DNA of 64,000 nucleotides from Typhlomys cinereus (GCA_023101885.1 JALPQD010000016.1:12711634-12775633), one strand, 5' to 3'. Shown: positions 36,883-50,186, numbered from the stretch's first letter. Notes: generated by a model not told the origin, from the letters alone. Translations and numbers: made by a program.

Positions 36883-37178
36883 GGGCTGGAGAGGTGGCTC
36901 AGGGGTTAAGCCTCTGCCTTGCAGGCAGAAGGTCCTGAGTTCAGATTCCAGATCCCACGTATTCCGTATAGGCAGAAGCGGGGGCGGCCTGAGCTTCTGG
37001 TCCTGGTAGGGCGGAGCCTGTGAATCCCAGGGCAGAAGGAGGTGGGGGCGTCCATGGTGGTTCACTGAATTCATCGGTGGTTCTACACATACACATACAC
37101 AGACACACACACACACGCGCGCACACACATACACACGCACATGCGCACAGTTGAATAAATAATAATAAAAAATTAAAA
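36883..37178 (+). mobile_element. Young B2-like SINE, copy 3
   Basis: Full head, GC-rich body, CA/CG stretch and AAT-rich tail as in copy 1, with intact A box and a B box GGTCCTGAGTTCAGATTCC. The target duplication around AAAAACTTTA (ending 36881 and 37187) has A-tract ambiguity. Confidence 0.92.
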
Positions 37179-37189
37179 AAAACTTTACC

Positions 37190-38195
37190 ATTTATTTGGT
37201 AAGAGAATATAAGAATAAAGCAAAGCAATAAGGAAGTAAAACTTTCAGTTAAATGGAGTGAGGAATTAGGAGTTTCCAGTCACTCAGGAACTAAAAAAAC
37301 TAAAAAATATCAATGACTGAAACTCAGCAACATGGTTTCCACAGGGTCATGATACATCTGATCCAGAGGACATTCTCACAGTCACATTCTTTCTTCTTAT
37401 ACTAGTAGTTCTTTTTAGTCACTTACATTGCTGGAGAAAACATACTTCAGTAAAGCACCATAAAGGAGGGAAGATTTGTTTTGAATGGTGAATTCAGATT
37501 TCAGTCCGTGGCACTATTGCTCTTGGACTATGGTGTGACAGAACATCTTGGCAGAAAGGATGTGGAAATCCAGAATTAACAGAAAGAGAAGGGACTGATG
37601 CAGGTTATACCCTTCAAAGGCATGCCTTTAGTTCCTCACTTGTTTTCTCCACTTGGTCTGATTTCCCAAAAACCCATATTTCGCAGTTAGCCTGCATGGT
37701 TGCTGATAAATCATCTTCAAATGACTTAAGGAAACAAATAGTTTTCTATCTATCTGAAGAACTGAAAACTATTAGAAGATAGTTTTCTCTTGAATCATTG
37801 ACTTTTCCAAGTCATAGACCAAAGTTACAACTTTGGGAAGTCTAATGAAAAAGAGTAAAGATGAAGGCAAAGACGGACAGAGGAAGAGGAAGAGATCTCC
37901 TATTCACTAAACATTTCTGCTATGTCAGCAGTGTGCTAACATTCACAACCATTCATCATACTCTTTATAGGTTCATACTCATGCTCTATGTCATTTTTTC
38001 TTGAAGAATCAGAAATTTCCAAGTTAAAAGTCATGCTTTTTTCAACAAGTAACAGGTATTCAAAGATTGAGAAAGACAAGAGAGGAACACATTGCAGAAA
38101 TTGTGGCTGGACAGCATTTCTTTGACTTGCTTTGGCAAAACAAAGGCATGTGTGGAATTTCAGCCTAAACTAATCAAGTATTCCAGCAAGTAAAT
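37190..38195. other. Unique DNA
   Basis: Nothing recognised. Confidence 0.5.
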
Positions 38196-38197
38196 TT

Positions 38198-38270
38198 GTC
38201 TGGGAGTGTTGCTTGGTGGTACAATGTGTGTTCAGCATGCACTTGACTATATACACTTGGTGCTATATAG
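38198..38270 (+). mobile_element. ID-like tRNA-Ala-derived SINE fragment
   Basis: Order GTTGCTTGGTGGTACAATGT, GTTCAGCATGCAC, then a decayed B-box region, as in rodent ID elements. Confidence 0.5.
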
Positions 38271-40300
38271 AAATTTCCTGAATTCATACTATCATGTGAT
38301 TTTTTAACTGTGCACCTCATTTAACCTAGGGAGGATGTTATGTGTCCATTTGAAACATTCTGTTTTGAAACTCAAACACAAACAGTTCATAAAGTCTCAG
38401 GAAACATTAAAACTAACATGATATGGGGAAAGGCTTCACAAGATAAAGAAAGTAGCAAACAAGTGCTGCAGGAAGGTGCTCTGAGGGACCACAAACAGCC
38501 CAGCAGCCTGAAGGAGACTGTCCAATGAATCAAACTGGCTGCAAGTCAGTCTGATAACTCCAGGGATATTTGAATGATGTCTCCCATATTTGGGAAAGTT
38601 TATGGGGTTATGAAGCTACCTGAGAATTATCCCTGCAAATAGGTAATCCTCATCCATATACCTATGAGAACCCCAATAAACACATTAGTTTGCCAAATTG
38701 TAATTGCCAGATTTGTAATCATTATTTTGGTCTGTCAGTGGATTCCAGTCTGGAGTAAAAAAAATGTCTGTGTGACAACTCTCAAGGAAAAGTGTTAACC
38801 AGCAGTTAGATGCCAAGCACAACCACAGATGCAGTAATAGAACATCCAAGGGATGCAAACTAGTCCTTCCCACAAACAAATCCATGACTTGCTTGTTTCT
38901 GTAGAGCCTTTTAGAAGCACGCAGCATCTTCTCTTCTCCTACTATTCCTGTCATTGCTATTATTGCCTTATTCCTAATTCTTTTTTCAATGACATATTAT
39001 ATGAATTTGAAAACTGCCCAAAATGGTCAGCATTGTGAAGACATGTTTAAAAATAAAATCCATTTGCTTCATAGTGTAACATTCCAAAGTTCAGCTGCTC
39101 AATGGTAGCTGCAGATCCACAGAGTTTTTTTTCATAAGGACAGAGATATCAAATGTAATAATGAAGCATGACCTGGACAGACATAAAGCAGAGGTTTTGT
39201 TTTTGTTGTTTTTCAGTAAGTGGAAACATTTCACTAACTGTGCAGAGCATTTGTTGATTATATAACATAATTGGTATTGCAAATTTAATATCTTTCCTTT
39301 ATTTTCAAACTAACTCTTAGATATGGTATCACACATAGTTATAGAAGTGCTTAGGTACAGAAAAAGGTTGGCAAAGGAATTTATACATTCAGAATTAAAA
39401 CACTTGATGTTTCTGAGTATCCTATGCTGGCCTTGAATGTGTCATGGAATCTAAGATGACCATGGATTTTCAAAAGTCATATACCATTTTCTTAAGTTAT
39501 TTCATTTTGCTAAAAATATTGATCAATTTCTAATTGGGTCTAATAATAGACCCACTTCGTTAAAAAAAGTTACAAGTGGATGAATAGATGCTTGTTTCCT
39601 ATTCTACTGTAATCTTTTTAACACTTATCTGTATATCACATAAAATTAATTACCAGATTAAAAAATGATGACACCACTGAAAAAATACCTTGTTATGAAT
39701 AGAATATTCTAATTTTGTTGGCAGCATAAGACAAACTGTTAGATTAGTTAAGGCAGGTATATTAGTTTTTCATTCTTCATTTCTTCTGCATATATAGTTT
39801 GTGCTTCATAGAGTACTAGTAATCAATGCATTGAACATTTGGAGAATGTGCTGAGCTATTCAGAGCCAAAGTTTGTAACCTGCATTTCATAGTCATTATA
39901 GCTTCTTTAGGTTCACGGGACAATAAGCTAAGCTTCAAGTACTGGAGAGAAAATGAGTCAATACTCATTTTCTTATGCTTGTCAATCTTCTCAGATAAAT
40001 GTACAATCTTCACTGCAAAGTTCTTCCAAAATGAACCTACTATACTATGTAGCTGATATATGTGAGAGAAAATCCAGGAAATCATATGTTCTTAATTTAT
40101 TTATGAGTTTATTAGTCAGTGCAGTGGAAAATTTTTCAAAAGCTTCTTCAGAAAAAAACTACTTCAGTTCAAATTTATTTTGAACTAGATAGGTTTTATA
40201 GATATCTTTAAAAAATATGTGCAGATACATGTATTCTAAAGCATCCCTCTAATAAATTTACCACTGAAGTTTTACTTGTAGTATGAAACGTTTAAAGATA
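38271..40300. other. Unique AT-rich DNA
   Basis: No repeat or coding signal recognised. The open frames at 39816-40085 and 39953-40183 overlap on opposite strands. Confidence 0.5.
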
Positions 40301-40309
40301 AAAAAATGT

Positions 40310-40492
40310 CTACTCTAGACAAGCCAGAGTGAACTCTGAAGTCCATAGATGCACACAGGTGGAAGAGTGTGACAGATTGGGAGGAAAAGGTAATGGGAAA
40401 AGAGAGAATGGGAGGGAGGGAAGAGGGATGGAAGCTGGGATCAATATTTAATACACTGGCAAAAGTAGAAAAAAATAAATAAAAGTGGCAAA
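40310..40492 (+). mobile_element. Old LINE-1 3' UTR end
   Basis: Purine-rich GGGAGGGAGGGAAGAGGGA tract, then ...TTAATACACTGGCAAAAGTAGAAAAAAATAAATAAA, matching in order the end of the element at 55150-55582. Confidence 0.6.
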
Positions 40493-40767
40493 AAGGTTAA
40501 AGTGGACAGATGAAGCCCAGTTAGCCACACATGCAAAAAGAGAAAATAGGGCAGTGGTGGAAATGTGATAGGTATTAGGGAATAAGAACACATAAATTTC
40601 ATTGTATTTTATATTTTAATACAATTTCATTGTATTTTATGTTTGAAAATTAAAAAGTAAAAAAGAAAATGGTCAAAATATGATTATGAATATGATCATA
40701 AATATGCTAATAAAGTTAAGTACTTTGAATCATAAATGGCAATTTATTGCTGATTTCTTTGTTGTTG

Positions 40768-40902
40768 TCATTAAAGGAGAGTCTTACTGCACATCCCAGA
40801 CTGGTCCAGAACTTACCGTGCAACTGAGGCTAGCCTTAAACTCCTCATTCATCGTTCTGCCTCAGTCTCCTAGTTGCTGAGATTACAGGCATGTTAAACC
40901 AA
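40768..40902 (-). mobile_element. B1 (7SL-derived) SINE
   Basis: Reverse B1: GAGTCTTACTGCACATCCCAGACTGGTCCAGAAC, then CTGAGGCTAGCCTTAAACTC, then CTGCCTCAGTCTCCTAG and TGAGATTACAGGCATG. This is the clearest B1 in the window. Confidence 0.85.
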
Positions 40903-41610
40903 GGTTGCCTCACTGACTGGTTCGATTCTTAATATAAAAATCAAAATATTTCAAAATATTTGATAAAATATTATAACAAAATAATAGAAAGCTATCTTAA
41001 GCAATGAAATTTTAAACATAAATGAAATATGATATACCCAAAGACACATAGGTGATATCAATTTAAAATGATGTATATTGATCATGTCAATGAAATATTA
41101 CTTGATATGATGACTAGATATTTGATTGAATATGCATCCTTATTTATTCAGCATTAGTTTTTATTTCCTAAAATAGCTGAAAATTGCCAAGAAGGTACCA
41201 ACCAGGTTGAACTGTCCAACCAGTTCAAAGTTTTAATTCTGACCTAAATCACTTTCTACACTATAGACAGCTTCAGTTGAATATCCCATATAATATTAAA
41301 GTAGGTGATGACAGTCATTGGATGAACACCATCTCTCACACGCTGAGTAATTGAAACTTACAGGCAGCTCATAAAACAGTAGAAGCTCAGGTATTTTATT
41401 CATACCTATCTGAACTTCAGAAAATAATAGTTACTAGTGCAAAGAGAAGCTGGAAAAGCTTACAAGCTTTTCAGTGCCCAAGATTCCATAATCATTGTTA
41501 CTCTTGCCATTTTCAGGACAAAAAAAAATAATACTTCAAACTAATACCTTTACAGAACATTTAAACCCAAGAAACTTTAGGTATTTTTTCCTTTGAGAAT
41601 AAATTACATG
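40903..41610. other. Unique AT-rich DNA
   Basis: Nothing recognised. Confidence 0.5.
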
Positions 41611-41615
41611 ATAGT

Positions 41616-41967
41616 TGTCATGGTTTGAAATGTGTCCCCCACAGTCTCATGTGTTTGGCAAGATCATGGCACCTTGAGAGGTGGAGCCTTGCTGGAGGTA
41701 CGCAGTCACAAAGGGTGGGCTTTGAGGTGGATTAGTCCCACCCTACCTCCAGGAGAAGTCAGCCTTTGCTACAAGCAACCTGTAGCTCTCAGCTTCTAAG
41801 ATGTCTGCGGTGACTTAGCCTCCTCCAGCTTTAGCCAGCCAGCCATGCCGCCTTTGCTTTGAGAGACCTCCCCTCTGGAACCATAAGCTGAATAAACCTC
41901 CCTTTCTACCTTAAGTTGATTGACTTTGGGTGTTCTCTCACAGCAATAGTAAAAAGTAACTGCCACA
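41616..41967 (+). mobile_element. MaLR 5' LTR
   Basis: 352 bp, starting TGTCATGG and ending TGCCACA. An AATAAA-type polyadenylation signal (TGAATAAAC) lies at about 41890. A 5-bp target duplication ATAGT at 41611-41615 is matched by 45641-45645 after the 3' LTR. About 20-25 differences from the 3' LTR by eye. Confidence 0.9.
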
Positions 41968-44900
41968 GAAATTGGTACTGGGTAGTGGGGTATTGCTGTG
42001 AGATTAAGGACAGCTGGTACCACAAAGTGAAGTTGTTTGTGAAGCTGAGAAAAGTTGGTACACGGAAGCATGGACAATGCTGTGATGTGGCTAGTGTGCC
42101 TTTGGAACTGTTTATTGGGAGAAATACAGTGAACTTGGGGACTTTGTGCTGGAAAAGTCTTTGCGTCTTGGCAGATAGACCAAAAGGACCTTTCTTTCTT
42201 TTTTTTTTAACATTTTTATTATTATTTCCGCTCATACAAACTTAATAGGAACACCGCTTCCCTCCCTCCCTCCTTCTCCCACCGACCACCCTGCTCCTCC
42301 TCCTCTCACCTCTCCCTCCCCACCCCCTCCCCCGTGCCTCCCCCAATTCCTTGGAAAATCCTTTAATGTGCATGCCAAACTCTCCTCTGGATCTTCCTCT
42401 CCGATGACGTACAAGAACCCAGTGGCATTTCCCTGAACCCTTTCCTGTGTTCCCTTTAAGCATAGGAACACTACTGTGGCTGTCAATACCTTGCCTCCGA
42501 GGATCTTGGTGCCTTTAGGAAATGTTAGACTTTGTGGGGTCAATAGTGTGTGGGACATTACGCAGGGCATGCAACGTCCAATTATGATTGCTTCGGCCCT
42601 AACTTGTGTGGAGTATCTTGCATATCATTGCTACTCCCATCCTTGTGCTCTTACACTCTTACCACCCCCTCTTCCACAAATTTCCCTGAGCTTCAGGATG
42701 GGGAGAAATTAGGCTGGCCTAGTTCTAGGTGGTTGATATAGAGTCTCTGAAGTTCTGGATTATGGTTTGTTGATTTTCTTTTGCGGTTTTGCTGCTCCTG
42801 CAATGCCCTTCACTCCATCCTGATGGGTATTGGATGTCACCCTCTGGCTAGAGATAAAAAGCTGTTAAACTAGAGTCTTGTTATAAGAGTATATTCAAAG
42901 GTAGATGTAATAAAAGTAGGAAACCACAGTGAGGGAGGGGTCAATCACCCATTTGCAAAATGGTTACTTTTTATCTGCCAGACTATATGCCCTCCCCTTC
43001 TGGTGAGATCATACCCCCTCAGTTGTAAATGATCAGGAACCAGATGTCTCATTACTTACTTGCAGTCCATGATGGAGGCCTATTTTCTCTGCTGTAACAT
43101 GATCCCCTCTCTCCTTGTTTCTGGTGTGGCCCTCCTACTCCATCAATCCTGTTCATAATCCTTGCAATTACTGTAGGTATTAAAGAGATTTATTGAGTGT
43201 CTCTAGGTGGGCTGGTTGGGTTTGGTACTAGGAGCCACCTATTAGGGAGTACATATGGTACTAATTTTCTGGGTCTGGGATATGTCACTTAATATAATTG
43301 TTTCTAATAACATCCATTTCCCGGCAAATTCCAGTAATTCATCATTTTTGATGGCTGAGTAGTACTCCATTGTATAGATGTACCACAGTTTCCTTATCCA
43401 GTCGTCAACTGTTGGACATTTGAGTTGATTCCATGACTTTGCTATTGTAAACAGTGCTGCTATGAACATGGTCGTGCTTGTGCTATCGAGGTAAATTTTT
43501 TCTGTATGTGGGGTTATTCCTAAAAGTGGAATAGCAAGGTCATATGGAATTTCAATCTTTAATTTCTTTAAGAATCTCCAGATGGTTCTCCAGAGTGGTT
43601 GTATGAGCCTGCATTCTCACCAGCAATGTAGGCGAGATCCCCTCTCTCCACATCCTCTCCAGCATTTGGTGGTGTTCATATTGTGGATTTAGGCCATCCT
43701 GACCAGGGTGAGATGGTGTCTCAGGGAAGTTTTGATTTGCATTTACAAAGAGACCTTTCTTGTAAGAGCTCAGAGGAGAGCAATGCTGTGAGAGATGCAG
43801 ACAATGGAAGCCCAGCTTGTGATGGTCCAGAGGGGAACAGGGACTGTGTTTGCAACTGGACCAGTGACACAAGGAGCCATGTGTTGGCCAAGAGTTTAGT
43901 GAAGTTTTGCCCTCCTCTTGAAAGTTTGCCTGAAATTAATCTGGAGTGCTTGGCGGAGGAAAGTTCAAAGCAATATAGTCTTGACAATGTGATATGGCTA
44001 CTTTTTAGTTGTCTTCAGAGTTATGAAAAAGAGTGAAGAATCAGGCAGGAAGAAGCAAAAACTGTAAGATCCAATGATGAAAAATACAATGGCAAACTTA
44101 AAGAGTTGAACTAGGAAGAAGCAGAGAACAAAATGGCTGTTGAAGAGATTAGCTCCATTTGAAATCTGAATAATAGGAGAGGCCCTAGCTTGAAGGCTCC
44201 TACTCATAAGAATGCAAATCCTTTCAGAACACTGGAGCTAAAAGGTGGAGTTCCAAAACAAGAGTTGGTTTCTCTTACCAAGCAACTGCTCAGGAGTGAA
44301 AGAGATGGTCGACATAGAGAATCAGAATTCGCGGTGATTCAAGGGGCCAGTCTTGGCAAAATCATGCACGTGGTTCTGGATTTAGAGGCATCAGTGATGT
44401 AAGAGGGAGGAGATCATGGAGTCCTCCTACAAGATTTCAAAAATTGGCAGAATCCAGGCATCATGAGGCAAGAAGCCTGCAGTTTAGAGGTCCAAGAAGG
44501 GAGTTAAAGCCTGGTTTACCATTGAGAAGTAAAGGTGTTAGAGAATCCAGACACAACGTGGAATGCCTGCCAAGGAGAGCTGTATACCCTGGGAGGAGTC
44601 AGCTAAAGAGATGATTGTATTCTATGGGCAGCTGCATTGGAGGAGTGAAACCAAAGCCCTTTGGAATTGAGATGATTTCAACAAGAGGCTCACCTGTTGG
44701 ACTTGGAGCTACAAGATTTGGAGTTTGTCCTGCTGGTTTTCAGTCTTGTTATGGACTGATCTTTCCTGGATATGCCCCATTCCTTCCTTTTGGAATGGAA
44801 TGTTTATTCTGTGCCATTGTATGTTAGAAGTATGTAACTTGTATTTTGATTTTACAGGAGGCTTTGGACTTTGGACTTTTGGACTGTTGGTTCTACCATT

Positions 44901-44980
44901 ATAGTCTATGAAGACTTTTAAAGTTGGACTGAGTATGGTTTGCATAATGAGATGGCAATGAGCCTGGGCCAGGGGTGGAA
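41968..44980 (+). mobile_element. MaLR internal region (non-coding), split by an L1
   Basis: Begins with GAAATTGGTACTGGGTAGTG (primer-binding-site region as in ERVL/MaLR) and ends with the polypurine tract GGCCAGGGGTGGAA just before the 3' LTR. Blocks near the end, such as GCTGGTTTTCAGTC...TTGGAATGG and TTGATTTTACAGG, follow the usual MaLR internal order. MaLR internal regions carry no intact retroviral genes and none is seen here; short frames at 43683-44036 and 44190-44402 are chance. An antisense L1 interrupts it at 42197-43746. Confidence 0.88.
42197..43746 (-). mobile_element. 5'-truncated LINE-1 nested in the MaLR
   Basis: Poly-T at the left, C-rich tract (42255-42340), 3' UTR, then the end of ORF2 (43242-43469 and 43552-43872, carrying MFIAALFTIAKSWNQ and KCWRG-like blocks with breaks). 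Target duplication: AAAGGACCTTTCTT at 42183-42196 against AAAGAGACCTTTCTT at 43747-43761 (one indel). Confidence 0.93.
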
Positions 44981-45328
44981 TGTCATGGTTTGAAATGTGT
45001 CCCCCACAGTCTCATGTGTTTGACAAGGTCATGGCACCTTGAGAGGTGGAGCCTTGCTGGAGGAAGCCAGTCACAAGGAGTGGGCCTTGAGGTGGATTAG
45101 TCCCACCTTACCTCCAGGAGAAGTCAGCCTTTGCTACAAGCAGCCTCTAGTTCTCAGCTTCCAAGATGTCTGCGGTGACTTAGCCTCCTCCAGCTTTGGC
45201 CAGCCAGCCATGCTGCCTCTGCTTTGAGAGTCTGTACCTTCCCTCTGGAACCATAAGCTGAATAAATCTTCCTTTCTCCCTTTTTTAAAAATTTTTTTAT
45301 TATTATTATTTAATCAATTGTGCGTGTG

Positions 45329-45372
<44 letters not shown>

Positions 45373-45640
45373 GAACCACAGACGAATTTGGGAACCACCA
45401 TGGACGCCTCCACCTCCTTCTGCACCGGGATTCACAGGCTCTGCCCTACCAGGACCAGAAGCTCAGGCCACCCCAGCTTCTGCCTGGCGTCTATACATGG
45501 GATCTGGGATCCGAACTCAGGACCTTCTGCCTGCAAGGCAGAGGCGAAACCCCTGAGCCACCTCTCCATCCTCCCTTTCTCCCTTAAGTTGATTGACTTT
45601 GGGTGTTCTCTCACAGCAATAGTTAAGAGTAACTGCCACA
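44981..45640 (+). mobile_element. MaLR 3' LTR, interrupted by a SINE
   Basis: Matches the 5' LTR from TGTCATGG to TGCCACA once the SINE at 45283-45573 and its 12-bp duplication are removed (about 357 bp). Followed by the matching ATAGT duplication. Confidence 0.9.
45283..45573 (-). mobile_element. Young B2-like SINE, copy 4, in the MaLR 3' LTR
   Basis: Minus-strand copy with a long (TG) stretch (about 45320-45370) and a head ending at the right. A perfect 12-bp target duplication CCTTTCTCCCTT lies at 45271-45282 and 45574-45585. Confidence 0.94.
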
Positions 45641-45704
45641 ATAGTTGTATCAATTAAGTTTAAAGATAAATAATAGTAAGCATGTCAATTAAGAAATTAG
45701 TGTA

Positions 45705-46736
45705 CCACCCAGCCCACCTAGAGACACGCCATGATAAATCTCTGTAATACAGTAATTGAAAAAAGTGTGAACAGGAGGGATGGGTAGGAGAGTCGCACCA
45801 GAAACAAGAAGAGAGGGAACAATGTTACAGCAGAGAAAAGAGGCCTCCATCAAGGACTGCAAGTAAGCAATGAGACATCTGGTTAAGTTCACAGACTTTT
45901 TGTTCCTGATCATTTACAACTGAGGGGGTGTGATCTCACCAGAAAGGGAGGGCATATAGTCTGAGAGATAATAAGTAACCATTTTGCAAATGGGTGATTG
46001 ACCCCTCCCTCACTGTGGTTTCCTACTTTTATTACATCTACCTTTGAATATACTCTTATAACAAGACTCTAGTTTAACAGCTTTTTATCTCTGCCAGGGG
46101 GTGACATCCAATACCCATCAGGATGGAATGAAGGGCATTGCAGGAGCAGCAAAACTGCAAAAGAAAATCAACAAACCACAATCCAGAACTTCAGAGACTC
46201 TATATCAACCACCTAGAACTAGGCCAGACTAATCTCTCCCCATCCTGAAGCTCAGGGAAATTTGTGGAAGAGGGGGTGGTAAGAATGTAAGAGCACAAGG
46301 ATGGGAGTAGCAATGATATGCAAGATACTCCACACAAGTTAGGGCCGAAGCAATCATAATTGGACGTTGCATGCCCTGCGAAATATCCAACACACTATTA
46401 ACCCCACAAAGTCTAGCATTTGCTGAAAGCACCAAGATCCTCGGAGGCAAGGGATTGACAGCCAAAATAGTGTTCCTATGCTTAAGGGGAACAAAGGAAA
46501 GGGTTCAGGGAAATGCCACTGAGTTCTTGTATGTCATCGGAGAGGAAGATCCAGAGGAGAGTTTGGCATGCACATTAAAGGATTCTCTGGGGATCGGGGG
46601 AGGGGAGGCACTGGGGGGTGGGGAGGGAGGGGTGAAAGGAGGGTGAGCAGAGGGCTCAGGGGGAGGAGGAGGGAGGGAGGGAACCGGTGTACCTATTAAG
46701 TTTGTATGAGTGGAGATAATAAAAAATGTTAAAAAA
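45705..46736 (+). mobile_element. 5'-truncated LINE-1, 3' UTR
   Basis: Sense L1 starting just past the end of ORF2. The full 3' UTR includes the G-rich tract (46585-46680), ...GTGTACCTATTAAGTTTGTA and the A-rich tail. Target duplication AAGAAATTAGTGTA at 45691-45704 against AAGAAACTAGTGTA at 46737-46750. It lies about 2 kb from, and inverted to, the L1 at 42197-43746. Confidence 0.94.
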
Positions 46737-46750
46737 AAGAAACTAGTGTA

Positions 46751-48910
46751 GCAACAGTGATATAATTGTGGTGCTTATAAGTAATAAAGAATAATCAAGA
46801 ATAGTAGGAGTAAACTAGAGATGAAATTATCAAAATATTAGCAATTTATCATGATTGTCTTTGATCCAGTGTCCTCTTGGTAATTTTCTTCTATATCAGC
46901 TAGGCTGCTTATCACAGTGGATGCATATTGTAATGAACTGCATTCTGTGGGTTTAGACAAGTGAACAGGTTTAGACCTGTACCTGGCCTTGTCGTATTAT
47001 ATGAGGTAGTTAAACAGTTTAAAAAATTTCTCCTACGTTGTCTATTGTGCCTACAGAACTCCAGCAACTGAAGTACATTTAACTAATTCATAAATAGCAA
47101 TGCAGTTCAGGCTGGTAAATTTATGATGATTTACCAAGTGAAAGATTGTCATTAATGATGAGAAAAATCCTGGATATTGGGTCCATCTTCAGCACAGCAT
47201 TTATAGATAGGAAAAGGCATATAATAACAGAAGATGTCAACTTAATATTCAGATTTTAACAGACTTTTTTCTTAGTGACATACTTTTACCTTTTCTGCTA
47301 CATATTTCCAACATTAACAGTGTTTTGTCATATTTGGGTATATGTCATGTAATACTATTTTTAGAGTCTTCCTTGGGATTTTGGTGTAATTTTTATTTAG
47401 GCATTCTTTTGCAACCTTAGGTTCTTCAAAAAATCCATCAAATATGATGCCTGATTTAAAAATTGGTATTTTCTTCTAATGGAGTTTGTATGTGTTTCTT
47501 TGCTCATAAATTTTATTATTCTCCTGTTATACCTAACACATAGCTGCAACATAAATGCATCTTTTTGGCAGCTTTATCCATCTATAAGTATCTCAACTGT
47601 AATTTTGTAATACTAAGCAAATTTTCTAATATGGTTGAATAGCGAATGGACTATTAATGAAAATCTAGGTTCCTTCTTGTTTTTAAGTAATTATATCAAA
47701 ATAAAGTTTGATTTTATTTGTTTACTATTGTATATAATTTAAAATATCAATGAAAATATATCATCTTTCTTGGAAATTTTATACCGCAGTATTGAAATCT
47801 CAATGATACTTTCAGAAATTCGAATTATTTCAAATTTATTTTATAATACATCTTTTTTTGCCATCTCTCATAATTTAATAGCAATCTTTGGCTTGACGAA
47901 TCTTTGCAAAACAACTGCTTTACTTTCTACATTTGTATTTTATATAGTTGGTGCCTCATTAAACACATGCAAGAGAAAGAAAATGCAGTTTCTCTTCTCT
48001 TCCAGTTCCATTACATTCTGCAAAGGAGGTGTAAAATGATCTATATTGAGTCCTACTACATTGTGTGATGTTCTTTTCTTATTTATCTAGTATGTAATAT
48101 TTGTTATCAATTTGTGCTTGTATAGATAAAACTATCTTTATTAAATATCAAAATATTAAAAATAGCTGGTAGCTCTCTGGACACATGCATTATTTTCTCT
48201 GGAGATTTAAATATTGCCTTGATATTTATGCTCATTAAACAATAACTATAGATAATAATGCTTTCATTTATTTTGAAAGAGAACTTTCTTGCATCTCAGT
48301 TTTGATTTATTACATTTTTCAGAAAGAACTTCAGTCCCCAAACTGTCATCTTAGTATTTCAATATTATACTTTATTCACATTTCCTGTTGGGATAGAATG
48401 TTCTGAATACAAATGATAAGTTAAAGCTAGAGAGTTTTCATATTCTTTCAGTCTTCAATTCAACTAATTTTATAATTTGTTCTTGGAGTCTAATTAATAA
48501 AGGGTTAGAGAAATCTTAAAGAAAGCTATGAGCAGACAAAACAGGAAAACATGAGATAAAACAAACAAGTGTAAATATCTAATATGCAACTTTATGATTG
48601 ATATTTGCATAGTTCTGTTTATAAAAGCTTTAAATATAGAATCTTTTATCTTAAATAGAAAAATGACCAGAAAGAGTTATCAGAGCCTCTCAAATAGCAA
48701 GCCCCAAATGAGCCAGCCATTTAGTCCAGACAATACAGTCAAAAATTCAGATTTCCAAAGCATGACAAAATAGAAAAAGGAAAATATCAACATAAAGAGC
48801 TGTAAGATACCAGGCCTTGCAAATCCCTCTAGATTGCTTTTTTAGTTCAGTGGCTTGAAGCAAATCTCTCCTTAGCTGAAGAATTTTCTTTTCCATAGAA
48901 ACTTAGTCAA
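46751..48910. other. Unique very AT-rich DNA
   Basis: No repeat or gene recognised. The frame at 47770-48039 is low-complexity-biased and not supported. Confidence 0.5.
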
Positions 48911-48911
48911 C

Positions 48912-49165
48912 ACTGGGGATAGAGAGATGGCTCACATATTCAGCCTCTTGTTTCAAAGCAAGTTTCCTGAGTTCTGGGATCCACATAAAAATTCCAGGTA
49001 CAGTTTGCACTTCTGGCCTTGGAAGATGAAGCTGGGAAAACTCCAGAGCAAAGCAAAGAGAAGCTAGAATTATCCAGGGGTCTAAGGCTTCCACAAGCAT
49101 ACACAGTACCCTCTGATTCACACACATTGACACATACACACACACACACACACACACAAATACAT
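48912..49165 (+). mobile_element. B2/B3-like tRNA-derived SINE, old copy
   Basis: Head GGGGATAGAGAGATGGCTCA, decayed B box (CCTGAGTTCTGGGATCC), body, and (CA)n tail at 49136-49158 followed by an A-rich tail. Confidence 0.75.
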
Positions 49166-49199
49166 GCAAAAAATATAAATAAAAATAAAAAAATTAGTT

Positions 49200-49955
49200 T
49201 ACAATTTAAAGTTTCCCCAAATTATGGAATAGAGATTTATTGGATTTTCATTAAATGTGTTGGTTTTTTTGAGTCAATAAACTCATATATAACTCATATT
49301 TCTATTAAATTAAGCTATCCAACAACATGATTCATAATATAAAACTAATGTTTGTTAAGTAACATTTTATATCCTTTTTTGCATTTTGCCACAGTTCCCT
49401 TGATTTCGTTGCCTTGAGTTTGTTCCATATATTCCTATAATATGTACAAGATCCATATTTTGAATTTGATAGAGAGCCTTGTCCTAATAAATTCAACCAA
49501 AGTATTTTTCTCCCTTAACAAATATTTCTACTTGAATAACAATTCTAGTATTATTACCTCTTAACAATTGCTTTTCTTGGGTATTCACTCTGTCTGTTTT
49601 CTATCTGTGTTCTCAAATATGATGATCCACTAAGTGAAATATGCATAGTTACCATTACCCCTAATTAAGGACTTCCTCTTCCAGCTGAGATACATAGCTG
49701 CTCTGACACAAACATATGAAGTGTCTTGTAGCTTCCAGAAATGTTGTTTGCTTTCTAAATTTGCTGCACAATTTTTCCCCTTTTCTCTTCAAATTGTCTT
49801 TCTACTAGGCACACATGCCTTCCATATATACATACAAAGGGTGAGCTGTTCACTATATCCTCAATCTATTTCTCCTTTTTTGGCTTAAATTCATTTTATT
49901 TATATCAATCTATATCTTGTTTTGTTTTAAAGTTCAAGATGTATTTATAGATGAT
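49200..49955. other. Unique AT-rich DNA
   Basis: Nothing recognised. Confidence 0.5.
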
Positions 49956-49959
49956 TGAT

Positions 49960-50152
49960 ATATATATATAGAATAATATAGATGACAAATGATTGATAGA
50001 GAGTAAGTTAATTATAGAGAGCTGATCCATATATGATAGATGTAATTAGCCAAATAATTTAATGACAGATAGTTGATAAGGGATACATAGGAGATAAATG
50101 ATAATAGTTAGATGATAAGTATAGATCAATATCTAGATATTAGATGATTGAT

Positions 50153-50186
<34 letters not shown>

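Noticed and set aside
43683..44402. Frames in the MaLR internal region as possible retroviral genes
   Set aside because: No gag, protease or polymerase motif; MaLR internal regions are normally non-coding and the frames overlap on both strands.
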